A DNA stretch of 64,000 nt from Bacillota bacterium (lineage in GTDB: Bacteria > Bacillota > Clostridia > Saccharofermentanales > Fastidiosipilaceae). Every line of letters starts with the position of its first letter. Position 1 is the first letter of the stretch. The translations under genes were made by a program, and so were the position numbers. This document shows, piece by piece, positions 44,130-53,316 of this stretch. Location: the NCBI GenBank assembly GCA_030057555.1, contig JASGUU010000044.1:170595-234594 (forward strand), in the 5' to 3' direction. The notes beneath the pieces were generated by a model. It was not told where the DNA came from. It did no database searches and saw only the letters and a list, made by a program, of their open reading frames with translations.

Positions 44130-46580
44130 TCAATCGTTCTTTCTCGCTCCTCTCCTGCCAAGTACCAGCAGCACGCACCCGGCAAGCAGGAACAGCACAC
44201 CAGTCCACAGATAGGGGTCGCTGTTCACACCGGTCTTCGGTACCGTCTGATCCGGTTCCGTCTCTTTGCTCTCTGTCGCTCCGTCGGTCCCGGTCGGTTC
44301 ACTGGTCTCTGTTTGATCACTGGTCTTTGTCGACTCACTGCTCTCCGTCGACTCACTGGTCTCTGTCGACTCACTGGTCTCCGTTAGCTCACTGCTCTCC
44401 GTCGGCTCACTGGTCTCTGTCGTTTCACTGCTCTCCGTTACTTCGCTTTCCTTCCAGACAGCAGTGAACTGATGCCCGCCTGACGGTACGAGATACTTGT
44501 CGCCTGGCTGGTACCTCGAGCCCTGCCAGTACTGGAAGTCGAAACCCTCTCTGACTGGAGCTTCAACGATCGTTATCTCGCTGCCTACCGCTGCCGTGAT
44601 GATGCGGGGAGCGTCTGACTCATCCGCCCACAGCCCTCCGGCTGGATCGAATGTGATCGTTGCCTCTTCGGCCTCCGTCGTAGTTGGTGCCGCTTCATCT
44701 TTGAACGTAGCCTGAAGGGAAACTGCCCTGGCAGGCATGACAAAGCTGGTTGTGGCTGCCCCGGCATCATTCAGCTGCAGCTCAGGAGCACCGGAGAGGA
44801 TGATCCACTTGTCGAAGACTTTACCGACGGGTACCGTGGCTACGAGGTCGATCGTGACACCAGCCTCCGATTCCGTTACCTGCGTGCCTGCCAGGCGTGC
44901 TTCTCCATCTATGACGCTGATGGGGTAGACCGTTGCCGGCTCGAATACCGCCACAACCGTAACATCGCAGTCCGGCATCGTGAACCTGTCGTCCGTGATG
45001 TCGACATTCGAGGGCTGAACCTGCCATTCCTTGAACTGCCAGCCAGGATCGGCTGTAGCATTCAGCTGTATCTGTGTTCCCGCGATACCGGATGATGGCA
45101 CTGCCGAGGCGTTGCCACTGCCTGCCGTCTCTACCGTTACATAGCGGATCGGGACACCCTTCGCACGAATCTCTATATCGCCACCGTTTATCGGGTTGAG
45201 TCCACTGCCGCCCGCTACAGCACCATGCCGGCTGGAAAGTGAAGCTGTTCTCCGTGCGACTGGAATCTGGGAGCTGAAGAGAATCCGCAGCGCACCGCTG
45301 CTGCTGTCATAGCTGTAGCCTGTGCCGTTGACCAGCTCGACGCCGCCCACTTTGACACTGATCTCCTCCGGGAGCATATAACCGCTCTCTGCAGTCAGAG
45401 TAGCCGTGTATTCGAAGTCATCCACAAAGTGACAGACTGCATCATTGCTGGTTGTGATATTGGTCAGAATATTCGTCACGGCATGGGAATTGACCTCGTC
45501 GAGAGAAATCTCCTGCCTGAATGTACCGCTGGCGTAGTCGGTCTGCCTGTCACCGTTACACTGCTCCGAGAAGACAAAGAGTCGACTGCTGTCGGCCGAG
45601 ACATCCGAAAGGTTGATGATCACTCTTCCGCTCTCAGACTCAGGCTGCGCCAGACGTCCATAGTATTTGATCTCTTCGCTGTTATCGCCTTTCATCACAG
45701 CCGAAATGAATTCATTCGGCCCGGTCACTGCTCCGGTGTAGTCGATGACTGCATAGAGAGAGGACATCATCACCTGATTGATGGAAAAGCCGCTCCTCGT
45801 ACTGTCATTCAGCGTCAGCTTCCACTCGGTCGTATCAGTAGCCGGAACAGCTGACAGAGCCCCGGGGCCGAGCGGGCCACTGGTTTTGCCACCTGTGGCT
45901 GCCGACGTAAAGAGGACGGAATCCAGTTTGAGATTAAAGGCCGGGCGTGCGCCGCGCTGATTATCCAAATAGCTGGCTGCCACTTCGCCAGTATCAAAAA
46001 CATAGCCGGCTGAATTAGACCAGGCTACAGGCGAACGAAGCCACCAGCCCGGGGCATTGCCAGAAAGGTCATATGCGACCCGACTGGCGTCATCGGTAAA
46101 GGTATATGACATGGCTTCTTCAGCCGACAGGAAAAAGACATGGTCCCCGTTTAATATTCCAGTGGAAGCGGGATACCAGTTATAAATAGTCGCAGAGAAT
46201 TGCGGATCATCCTTTGTCGTTGCCAGCAGAGCGCTCTGTTCGACTGCATTCAGAGTATTGGAATAAAAGTCTCTGCACCAGCTCTGGACTGCGCTTCCCT
46301 GCCATGCAGCACTTGTGACATCCGGATCAAACGGAGTTTCGGCCAGCAGCCTGTCAGACAGGAGCAGTTTGTAGTCTCCATTGACATTCCCATCTCCCAG
46401 CACACGCCACTGAACAGGCGCGCTGTTGTAGTTGCCAAACCAGATCGTGTTGCCCACACTGACCTTTTCCGCGTCAGACACGATGGCAGGTGAGCCTGCC
46501 GCAGCCACCCCTTCCAGAGGCACAAGCGCCCATAACATCAGTAGTGCCAGCAGCAATGCTGCTCCTTTTTTCGTCCGCAT
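44130..46580 (-). CDS. Cell-wall-anchored surface protein with VPKTG sorting signal
   Basis: An 816-residue exported protein. Residues 1-28 form a signal peptide; residues 40-215 resemble a DUF6273-type domain (VQWRVLGDG, LLLSDRLL, WWLRSPVAWS, ARPAFNLKL). A central beta-rich region with WQFKEWQVQPSN-type repeats follows, then an InlB/Listeria-Bacteroides repeat (ITFDPAGGLWADE...GFDFQYWQ), a Thr/Ser/Glu-rich stalk of about 65 residues, and the sorting signal VPKTG, hydrophobic LWTGVLFLLAGCVLLVL and RRGARKND. A sortase should link it to peptidoglycan; none is in the window. Adhesion or carbohydrate binding is possible but not shown. Confidence 0.85.
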   Translation of the reverse strand: MRTKKGAALLLALLMLWALVPLEGVAAAGSPAIVSDAEKVSVGNTIWFGNYNSAPVQWRVLGDGNVNGDYKLLLSDRLLAETPFDPDVTSAAWQGSAVQSWCRDFYSNTLNAVEQSALLATTKDDPQFSATIYNWYPASTGILNGDHVFFLSAEEAMSYTFTDDASRVAYDLSGNAPGWWLRSPVAWSNSAGYVFDTGEVAASYLDNQRGARPAFNLKLDSVLFTSAATGGKTSGPLGPGALSAVPATDTTEWKLTLNDSTRSGFSINQVMMSSLYAVIDYTGAVTGPNEFISAVMKGDNSEEIKYYGRLAQPESESGRVIINLSDVSADSSRLFVFSEQCNGDRQTDYASGTFRQEISLDEVNSHAVTNILTNITTSNDAVCHFVDDFEYTATLTAESGYMLPEEISVKVGGVELVNGTGYSYDSSSGALRILFSSQIPVARRTASLSSRHGAVAGGSGLNPINGGDIEIRAKGVPIRYVTVETAGSGNASAVPSSGIAGTQIQLNATADPGWQFKEWQVQPSNVDITDDRFTMPDCDVTVVAVFEPATVYPISVIDGEARLAGTQVTESEAGVTIDLVATVPVGKVFDKWIILSGAPELQLNDAGAATTSFVMPARAVSLQATFKDEAAPTTTEAEEATITFDPAGGLWADESDAPRIITAAVGSEITIVEAPVREGFDFQYWQGSRYQPGDKYLVPSGGHQFTAVWKESEVTESSETTETSEPTESSELTETSESTETSESTESSESTKTSDQTETSEPTGTDGATESKETEPDQTVPKTGVNSDPYLWTGVLFLLAGCVLLVLGRRGARKND
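44298..44447. repeat. 18-bp degenerate tandem repeat in the surface-protein stalk
   Basis: Variants of TCACTGGTCTCTGTCGAC recur at 18-base spacing, encoding SES-TET type six-residue units on the minus strand. This is the wall-spanning stalk. Confidence 0.75.
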
Positions 46581-46652
46581 GAATCCTTCATCCTCCTGTC
46601 AACTCTGTTTCGTTCTGCAGTCATCTCTAAAACAAACAAAAAGCAGTCTGTC

Positions 46653-46994
46653 TCAGTACGCTTCTCCGAACACCATTTTCATGATCTCTCCGAAACCCAG
46701 CTCCGCCACCATCATCCCGTCCCTGTACCAGTGGATAAAATTGCCGTCCGTATCTGCCGTGGCAAAGATCTCGGGATTGGCGAGTACACCGAAACGAAAA
46801 GCGCCAAACGTCGGTTTCATGTCCAGAACAAGCGAATTACCGCTGTCAAAGTCCAGCAGCAGCACGCCGTGCTCATGTACCTTTACTCCTGAAATCGGTC
46901 CTTCGTTCACGTTCACTCCTCCCAGGAGGCAGAGCCTGCCCCATGGAATCATGTTATGTTCGGAATGGCCCGTTGTCATGTGAGTATGTCTCAC
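46653..46994 (-). CDS. DUF2442-like small protein
   Basis: Up to 113 residues. The body VLLLDFDSGNSLVLDMKPTF, FRFGVLANPEIFATADTDGN and FIHWYRDGMMVAELGFGEIM resembles the DUF2442 pattern (a beta sheet ending in a Trp-containing strand and a helix). No ribosome site is clear before ATG 46994, and ATG at 46952 is an alternative. DUF2442 proteins are small, often in toxin-antitoxin-like or unknown contexts; no partner is evident. It lies between the regulator gene and the surface-protein gene on the same strand. Confidence 0.5.
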   Translation of the reverse strand: MRHTHMTTGHSEHNMIPWGRLCLLGGVNVNEGPISGVKVHEHGVLLLDFDSGNSLVLDMKPTFGAFRFGVLANPEIFATADTDGNFIHWYRDGMMVAELGFGEIMKMVFGEAY

Positions 46995-47120
46995 TGTTTT
47001 TTCTTTTTATGCAGCATTTGGAAAGCTTCCAGGCACAGCGGAAACGCTGAAAAAACGCCCTGGTATTCTACAGAGCCGAAGCGTTTTGAGATCATTGGCC
47101 TGTTTGCTGCGCTCTGACTG

Positions 47121-48970
47121 TCAGGGATCAGGAGCAGCGAAGAACTTCTCCAGCTCGAGCCTTTTGTTTTTCCCGGTACCGGAAATCTCCAGTTTGCTGA
47201 AAATACGCGAGAGATGATTCTGCACAGTCCCCGGAGACAGGTGCAGTTTCTCTGCAATCTCTGCTGTCGTCAATCGCTGGGAGGCGAGTCGGGCAATTTC
47301 GAGCTCCCTGTCCGAGAGCCCATAGTCTCCGGGCTCACTGAAATACGTTTCCAGAATCTTCTTCCTGCCGGACTGTACCATCTCCGCCAGCCGGCTTATC
47401 TCGTCCAGGTATGCCGGGTGTTTTTCTTCGTCGCTCAATCTGCTCGACAAGTCTGACAGCCAGATCCAGTTTTCGGCAAACGGCATGATCATGCCATCCG
47501 GCAGAGCCAGAGCCAGAGCCGCTCGCAGCTCGTCAACTGCCTCGTCCGGCCGGTCAATTTTACCCAGGGCGACAGCGAGCTGTATATGGAGCCAGACAAT
47601 ACACAGAACGTTGTTGAATACTCCGTAGAGCTCCTGACACTCCTCTCTTCTGGCGATCAGCTCCGTATATTCACCACCGGCCAGCAGCATCTGATTGTAG
47701 TATGTGTTTAACATGGGCATGGCCGGAAACAGCGTGAGGGTCTCGGACAGTCTTCCTTCGGCGAGCCACTCGGGTGCATCCTGCGGGCGCGCCAGCATGG
47801 ATGCGATGAACACCTGGCAGATATCGAGCGTGCTGAGCAGCGTATACTGTTTCTCCCTGCGAAACAACTCTCTGAGCTCATTCATACCGGCCTCTATCCG
47901 GTTGAAATTTCCTCTCAGAAGCTCCAGCCGCATGTTCAGGAATTCGCCTGCCAGCATGATGCTGTACTGCCTGTCTCTTCGCGCGGCGGACATGGCGATT
48001 TTGTTCGCGATTTCGGCATCGATGAAGTTCCCGCGCTCATAATGGAGTTCGGCTTGAAAAACCAGCTCCGCACCGTTTCCATGCCCGCCTGTAACCCGAT
48101 AGTAGTACGGCATGCATGACGTCATCTCTTCGCTCTCTGTATCAGCCAGACCCACAGTCCTGTGATACATCATGAGAATGGAGGGTGAACCAAAGGTCCA
48201 GGCGTCGTTAGGATCTACGCTGTATGTGGGTCTCGTGAGCAGGGCACAGGCTCTCCTGTGGTATTCACTCATGGCGGAGATGTTGTTATAGGCTGTTAAG
48301 CTTTCGGAAATCTCTGCATCCCCCAGCAGATTGTTCTTATCCTCTTCCGAGAGCGACGTGTTTAGATCAAGCGACTTCAGAAGCAGGGCTTTCAGGCGCT
48401 TAAGCTCCGGGATATTGTTGAAGGAAAACATGGCCAGCATGCTGATGGTCAGGGCACTCGGATACGCAAGCCGTGTTTCCTCGGGACAGTTCGCAATCCA
48501 TGAGAAGAAATCTTCAGCGTGCTCCCCATTCAGGCTCAGGCATCTGTCAGCCTCGATGCAGGATAGAATCTTCCCGTAATTCTGGGCCTTCGCATAACTG
48601 TAGTAGGCCTGAAGGTAATCGCCCTGCTCCATAAACCAGTCGCCCAGACTCGTATGGCTCCGCTGCTGGTATTCCAGCGGTTTCTGCGAGAAATGATGCC
48701 GTGTGCACTGCTGGAGCATGAGGTGGTAGCGGTATACATTGTCTGTTCTGGAAATAAAGGCATTGTTCTTCGTGAGAGAATCCAGGAGCATGTCGCTGTC
48801 ACCGGCAAAACCGCTCCCGGCCCAGAGCCTGGCGGCCTGTGCCCGGGTAAATTCGTTGCTGTTACCGTTCAGGATCAGAAATTCCCTCTCCTGGGGACTC
48901 AGAGGTTCCAGCAGAACTTCATTGATCAGGCTGAAAATGTCGGCAGAACTCGCGAGCCACCTCCCGTTTT
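47121..48970 (-). CDS. LuxR/MalT-type regulator, C-terminal part after frameshift
   Basis: Continuation of the regulator at 48926-49639 in the -1 frame. From the A6 run it reads NGRWLASSADIFSLINEVLL, then TPR-like helical repeats over about 500 residues and a C-terminal LuxR helix-turn-helix: LSDRELEIARLASQRLTTAE and IAEKLHLSPGTVQNHLSRIF. The first ATG in this frame is at 48791, but similarity extends to the frameshift, so the piece is unlikely to be an independent gene. With the N-terminal part it would make a STAND-type ATPase transcription factor of about 840 residues. Confidence 0.75.
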
Positions 48971-49639
48971 TTCATAAAAGACGAAGTTCAGATAGACGAT
49001 GGAAAACCAGCCCTCGCTCAGCCTGGCGAGTGTATCGATCTCATCTGAAGCGGCTTCTACTCCACACCATTTCGCGTAGTCGTGCAGCTCGTCTCTGCTG
49101 AGGCTTAGATCAGCGGTGGAAATCTCACCGAGCATGTTTCCGAGCCGCATTCTCTCTTCCTGATTAAAGATCTGATTCCGCGAGATTAATACGATATGGA
49201 TATTCTCCGGCATATCTCTGGCAAAGAACAGGACAATCTGTGTGATCACCTTCGCCGGCAGAACATGAAGATCGTCAAAGATGAAGTACAGGTTTTTCTC
49301 AAGCTTCGCCAGAGAGGAGTAGAGAATCTCCGAACACATGAGGAGCATTCGCAGATCCCGCGGATAAGCCAGTTTCATCAGCTGCTCATACACATCAGGG
49401 AAGTCACGGAAGAGGCGGCAGAAGCCCGTCCAGAAATCTGTAATCGAGTCCGTCATGATGATCTGCCGGAAGAACAGTGCGGCTTCGTGACTTTTCGTCC
49501 TGCGCGTTGACCACCATTTAATGGCGGTTGTCTTCCCGTAACCCATGGGAGCGATCACGGTGGTAATGGGCCGGCTGTCAATTCTGGAAAGCCTGCTCCT
49601 CAGACGCTGCGTGATATATGTGCCATCGGGATACCCCAT
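48926..49639 (-). CDS. LuxR/MalT-type regulator, N-terminal NTPase part (frameshifted)
   Basis: The first 225 or so residues of a STAND-family regulator: Walker A APMGYGKTTAIKWW, Walker B LYFIFDDLHVL, and the sensor-like IVLISRNQIF. At FVFYEK the frame meets a run of six A (coding strand, 48972-48967) and continues into GGGSRVLPTFSA and a stop at 48926. One extra A, or a -1 slip, would join it to the C-terminal part. AAGGAG lies about 12 bases before ATG 49639. It may be a pseudogene, a sequencing error, or slippage-controlled. Confidence 0.75.
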   Translation of the reverse strand: MGYPDGTYITQRLRSRLSRIDSRPITTVIAPMGYGKTTAIKWWSTRRTKSHEAALFFRQIIMTDSITDFWTGFCRLFRDFPDVYEQLMKLAYPRDLRMLLMCSEILYSSLAKLEKNLYFIFDDLHVLPAKVITQIVLFFARDMPENIHIVLISRNQIFNQEERMRLGNMLGEISTADLSLSRDELHDYAKWCGVEAASDEIDTLARLSEGWFSIVYLNFVFYEKTGGGSRVLPTFSA

Positions 49640-49678
49640 CTATTTGCAGTCTCCTTCTATATTCCGATGCGGAACACA

Positions 49679-49695
49679 TTCAGATAAGGTCTGAA
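49679..49695. promoter_or_regulatory. Inverted repeat upstream of the regulator gene
   Basis: TTCAGA-TAAGG-TCTGAA lies about 40 bases before the regulator start. A binding site for the regulator itself is possible but untested. Confidence 0.3.
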
Positions 49696-49824
49696 TATGG
49701 AAAGAATCACGTTTCCTGCTACATTCTATCGCAGGGCGACAGGCTGACTCCATAGCTTTTCCGTGCACGATCCGGACCAGGATTCTGTCATGACCCGGCA
49801 GACTCCATGCATGCAGATCATAAA

Positions 49825-49855
49825 ATGGTCGTCCATGTTTCACATGGACGACCAT
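49825..49855 (-). terminator. Terminator after tRNA-fMet
   Basis: Perfect 14-bp stem ATGGTCGTCCATGT / ACATGGACGACCAT with a 3-base loop, followed on the minus strand by TTTTA. It lies 6 bases after the tRNA CCA. Confidence 0.85.
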
Positions 49856-49861
49856 TCCAGG

Positions 49862-49938
49862 TGGTTGCGGAGGCGGGATTCGAACCACGCGACCTCCGGG
49901 TTATGAGCCCGGCAAGCTACCAGCTGCTCCACTCCGCG
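49862..49938 (-). tRNA. Initiator tRNA-fMet (CAT)
   Basis: 77 bases with encoded CCA. The acceptor CGCGGAG / CTCCGCA leaves a C1-A72 mismatch and the anticodon stem has three G-C pairs (GGGCTCATAACCC), both initiator hallmarks. Confidence 0.97.
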
Positions 49939-49953
49939 GTATCTGTAGCGATT

Positions 49954-50038
49954 TGGTGCTCATGACCGGACTCGAACCGGTACGGATTACTCCGACGAAT
50001 TTTAAGTCCGTTGCGTCTACCAATTCCGCCACACGAGC
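49954..50038 (-). tRNA. tRNA-Leu (TAA)
   Basis: 85 bases with encoded CCA and a long variable arm. Acceptor GCTCGTG / CATGAGC; anticodon loop CTTAAAA gives TAA. It lies 15 bases before tRNA-fMet in the same transcript. Confidence 0.97.
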
Positions 50039-50058
50039 GAACCGCTCAACTACACGAT

Positions 50059-50087
50059 ACGTTAACAAATTCCGGTCGACATGTCAA
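50059..50087 (-). promoter_or_regulatory. Predicted promoter of tRNA-Leu/tRNA-fMet
   Basis: A perfect TTGACA (50082-50087) and TAACGT (50059-50064) are 17 bases apart, about 20 bases before tRNA-Leu. The start of transcription would lie about 13 bases before the tRNA. Confidence 0.7.
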
Positions 50088-50117
50088 GTTTTGTCGAAAA
50101 CAAAGAACTACGTTCCC

Positions 50118-51197
50118 TCAGCCCTGCCCCCGCACGCCAAAGGCATAGACGGTCCTTGAGGTCACGCTCTCGCCGGCCTTTACCAGCGGGCTCGGGAACC
50201 AGGTCTTCCCCGGGCTGTCCGGGAAGAGCTGCGTTTCGAGGCAGATGCCGCTGAAGCGTCCGTAGTGACGCCCATCCGCACCGGCGGTAGGATTGGGTGC
50301 GTTGGCCGTATAGATCTGCAGGCCGGGCAGCGTGGTGCTGCAGACGAGTTCTCTGCCGCTGGAGGGATCATAGAGGCGGGCCGCCTCGCTGAGGGCACCG
50401 CGCTCTGTCTGGCGCAGCACAAAGTTATGGTCGTAGCCGTGTCCATACTCGAGCTGCTGATCTGCGCTCTCAATGTCGCGCCCGATACATTTCGCGGTGG
50501 TGAAATCAAAGGGCGTCCCGGCAACAGGGAGAATGGCGCCTGTCGGGATGAGCTCCGCGTCGACTTCCGTGATGAAATCAGCGGCGATCTGGAGCTCCTG
50601 AGCCGTGATCGTTGTCACATCAGGGCCTCCGATGTTGAAGAAGACATGGTTCGTCAGGCTGGCCACGGTGTCCTGGTCGCTGGTAAGGGCATAGTCGAGG
50701 GTCAGCGTATGGTCGGCGTCAAAACGATAGCGGACCTCGCAGTCGAGGCGGCCGGGAAAGCCCTCCTCCCCGTCGGCGCTCGAGTGGCTGAAGATCAGAT
50801 CATCGCCATCGACGACGGCCGTCCAGTTCCGGAGATGGAAGCCGGTAGAGCCGCCGTGCAGCGTATTCCGGCGTTCATTGGCCGGCAGCTTATAGTGCCT
50901 GCCGTTCAGGGTAAAGGCAGCGCCGCGGATGCGATTGGCGTAGCGGCCGCAGACCGCACCGTGATAGCAGCCACCCCCGAGCCAGTCCTCCAGGCGATCG
51001 AAGCTCTGCGTAACTTCTTCAACCCGGCCGCAGCGGTCCGGTACACGGATAGAGAGAATCCTGGCGCCCAGCGTGGACAGTGTGACCTGTGAGCCGTCGG
51101 TATGGCTGCGTGTATAGGTCAGGACCTCGCCAATCTTCGGATCCGTTCCCAGCGTCCCGGGAATCCAGACATTCTCAGACTGCTGTGTTTTCTTCAT
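50118..51197 (-). CDS. galM: Aldose 1-epimerase
   Basis: Interconverts alpha and beta anomers of galactose or glucose. The 359-residue protein has NERRNTLHGGSTGFHLRNW, SLTNHVFFNIGG (catalytic His), GYDHNFVL and GICLETQLFPDSPG (catalytic Glu). The ATG at 51197 overlaps the S9 peptidase stop as ATGA; a GTG at 51209 is possible but sits too close to its GGAGG. The last gene of the zupT-peptidase-galM run; a link to the GH2 glycosidase 7 kb away is only suggestive. Confidence 0.92.
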   Translation of the reverse strand: MKKTQQSENVWIPGTLGTDPKIGEVLTYTRSHTDGSQVTLSTLGARILSIRVPDRCGRVEEVTQSFDRLEDWLGGGCYHGAVCGRYANRIRGAAFTLNGRHYKLPANERRNTLHGGSTGFHLRNWTAVVDGDDLIFSHSSADGEEGFPGRLDCEVRYRFDADHTLTLDYALTSDQDTVASLTNHVFFNIGGPDVTTITAQELQIAADFITEVDAELIPTGAILPVAGTPFDFTTAKCIGRDIESADQQLEYGHGYDHNFVLRQTERGALSEAARLYDPSSGRELVCSTTLPGLQIYTANAPNPTAGADGRHYGRFSGICLETQLFPDSPGKTWFPSPLVKAGESVTSRTVYAFGVRGQG

Positions 51198-53287
51198 GAT
51201 GGAATCCACTCCCCTCCACCTGCTGCCTCCCCGGAGGGCGGCTCGACTGCTTTCTCTTCATCCCGGTTTTTGAGATGACTCGCAAACCAGGCCAGAATCT
51301 CCTCGAGGCGGCGCACGCGCTGCCTCGGTTTTCCATCGCGGCTCAGCCCATGATCCTCGCCATGGAAGATGACGAGGCGGCTCTCGGTGCCGGCGAGACG
51401 AAGCGCGGCGAAGAACTGCTGTGCCTCGGCGAGCGGGCAGCGATAGTCGCGATCCGCATGCAAAATCAGTGTCGGCGTCCGCACGGCGGGGGCCAGTCTG
51501 AGCGGCGAAGCCTCCCAGAGCCGCCCGGGATCCGACCAGGGCGTCGCTGCAATCTGGTCCGACACGAAATAGTAGCCGATGTCCGACATGCCATACATCG
51601 AGAACCAGTTGGATATCGAGCGCTGGGTGCAGGCGGCCGCGAAGCGCGTCTCATGGGTGATGATCCAGTTGGTCATGAAACCGCCATAGGAGCCGCCAAG
51701 GACGCCGAGACGCGCCGGATCAATCGCTGGGTAGCGTGCGAGTACGGCATCGGTGAGCGCCATCAGCTGCTCGTTGTCACGCCTGCCGTAGGCGCCGCGG
51801 ATGTCGGCCCAGTCGGCCCCGTGACCGCTGCTGCCGCGGGGGTTCGTAAAGAAGACGAGGTAGCCATGGCTGGCCAGCAGCTGCAACTCGTGGAAGAGTA
51901 TCGTGCCGTAGGAGGTCTTCGGACCGCCGTGTATCGCGAGCAGGGCAGGCAGGGAGCCCGAGGCATCGTAGTCCGGCGGCAGCAGGACGAAGGCCTCGAG
52001 CCTGTCGCCCCCCGACTCGAAATGGAAGCGCTCGAAGCGGCCGAGACGGTCCTCCTCCCAGATGGAAGCGGTATCACCGAGGCACCTTTCCTCCTTTGCC
52101 TCCGGGAGGTCAAGGCTGTAGAGAGCAGCCGCCCGCAGGTCGCGGAAGGCGATATGAACCAGGAGCTCCGGGGAGAGCGCGAAGCTCTCCACACTGCCCT
52201 CCGCCGCCACCAGAGTCTCCAGGCGGCCGCTGCGGTCGACACGTGAGAGATGGGCATCACTGCGCACGGTATGGACAAAGTAGAACCAGTCACCCAGGGG
52301 CTGCAGCCGGCAGCCGCTGCCATGGCGCAGGTCACTGTTGAGCGAATTGCCCAGATCAACGCCCGTCTCCTCTGCATCGATGAGTCGGCGCGTTTCACTG
52401 CCGGCCGTCATGAGCCAGAGATCGCGGTCCTGATTCAGGCCCCGCTGTCGCATGTCGCTGCCGACAAAGGCAATGTCACCGTCCCAGAACCAGGCACCAC
52501 CATAGACAAAGTCCGTGAAAGGGCCGATGTCGTGCAGCTCTCCCGTCGCATGCTCATAGAGCCAGAGCTCGTTTTCCAGCTGCCAGAGTCCGGACCAGCG
52601 CCGTCTGGTAAAAAGCGCCTGTCCGGTCCGTCGACAGACCTCGAGATCATCGCAGTCATCGAGTTCGCCGGTCAGGGGCACAAGTTCCCCCGAGCTGCGT
52701 CGCAGGAGATATAGGCGACGGCGGACCCGGTTCCGGTAGCCGCCGCCGTTTGCCCAGAAGGGCAGCTCGGTCAGAACCTCGACGGAGCTTTGTTCTTCGA
52801 GTTTCCGCAGTGCGGCTTCACGCTCGCTGCCCTGCAGCTGGCGGATCGCGTCACGCTCCGGCTCACAGCGGGCGATGAGGAGAAGGCATTCCTCGTCGAG
52901 AGGCCGCAGGGTGAGCACGTCCAGGGGGATGTCGAGAAAGAGCCCGGCCTCGCCGCCACGGCAGTCAATCTGATAGATATCCGTCTGCGGGAGAAGCCCC
53001 GCCGTCTTCTCATCGCGAGCGGAGCGGCCTCTGGCGACAAAAAGCAGGCGTTCGTCATCGAGCCAGACGGCCGCCCGTTCGCCGCTGCCGTTCGTCAGCT
53101 GCCGGCTCTCCCCCGTCTGCGGGTCCAGCAGCCACAGATGCGAGATGTAGTCGTCCTGTTCGAGGCGCGCTTCCGTGCGGGTATAGACCAGGCGCCGGCC
53201 GGAGGGGGAAAAGAGCGGTTCCGAGAGCATCGGGACAGCGGCGAAATCACGGCTTTCAAGCGGTCGGCGGCTGCGGCTTTCGGTCAT
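51194..53287 (-). CDS. S9 family peptidase (prolyl oligopeptidase/acylaminoacyl peptidase-like)
   Basis: A 697-residue serine peptidase with an N-terminal beta-propeller (repeated blades from about 20-420) and a C-terminal alpha/beta-hydrolase domain. The triad is visible: Ser in GVLGGSYGGFMTNW, Asp in LILHADRDYRCPL and His in FHGEDHGLSR. There is no signal peptide, so it should be cytoplasmic and act on oligopeptides. It lies 29 bases after zupT and overlaps galM by 4. Confidence 0.92.
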   Translation of the reverse strand: MTESRSRRPLESRDFAAVPMLSEPLFSPSGRRLVYTRTEARLEQDDYISHLWLLDPQTGESRQLTNGSGERAAVWLDDERLLFVARGRSARDEKTAGLLPQTDIYQIDCRGGEAGLFLDIPLDVLTLRPLDEECLLLIARCEPERDAIRQLQGSEREAALRKLEEQSSVEVLTELPFWANGGGYRNRVRRRLYLLRRSSGELVPLTGELDDCDDLEVCRRTGQALFTRRRWSGLWQLENELWLYEHATGELHDIGPFTDFVYGGAWFWDGDIAFVGSDMRQRGLNQDRDLWLMTAGSETRRLIDAEETGVDLGNSLNSDLRHGSGCRLQPLGDWFYFVHTVRSDAHLSRVDRSGRLETLVAAEGSVESFALSPELLVHIAFRDLRAAALYSLDLPEAKEERCLGDTASIWEEDRLGRFERFHFESGGDRLEAFVLLPPDYDASGSLPALLAIHGGPKTSYGTILFHELQLLASHGYLVFFTNPRGSSGHGADWADIRGAYGRRDNEQLMALTDAVLARYPAIDPARLGVLGGSYGGFMTNWIITHETRFAAACTQRSISNWFSMYGMSDIGYYFVSDQIAATPWSDPGRLWEASPLRLAPAVRTPTLILHADRDYRCPLAEAQQFFAALRLAGTESRLVIFHGEDHGLSRDGKPRQRVRRLEEILAWFASHLKNRDEEKAVEPPSGEAAGGGEWIPS

Positions 53288-53316
53288 CGCTTATCTTCCC
53301 CTTCCGTCAAATGCCG

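Noticed and set aside
49981..49995. GGATTACTCC in tRNA-Leu as another copy of the 71-bp repeat
   Set aside because: The match is short and belongs to the tRNA variable arm; flanking repeat arms are absent.
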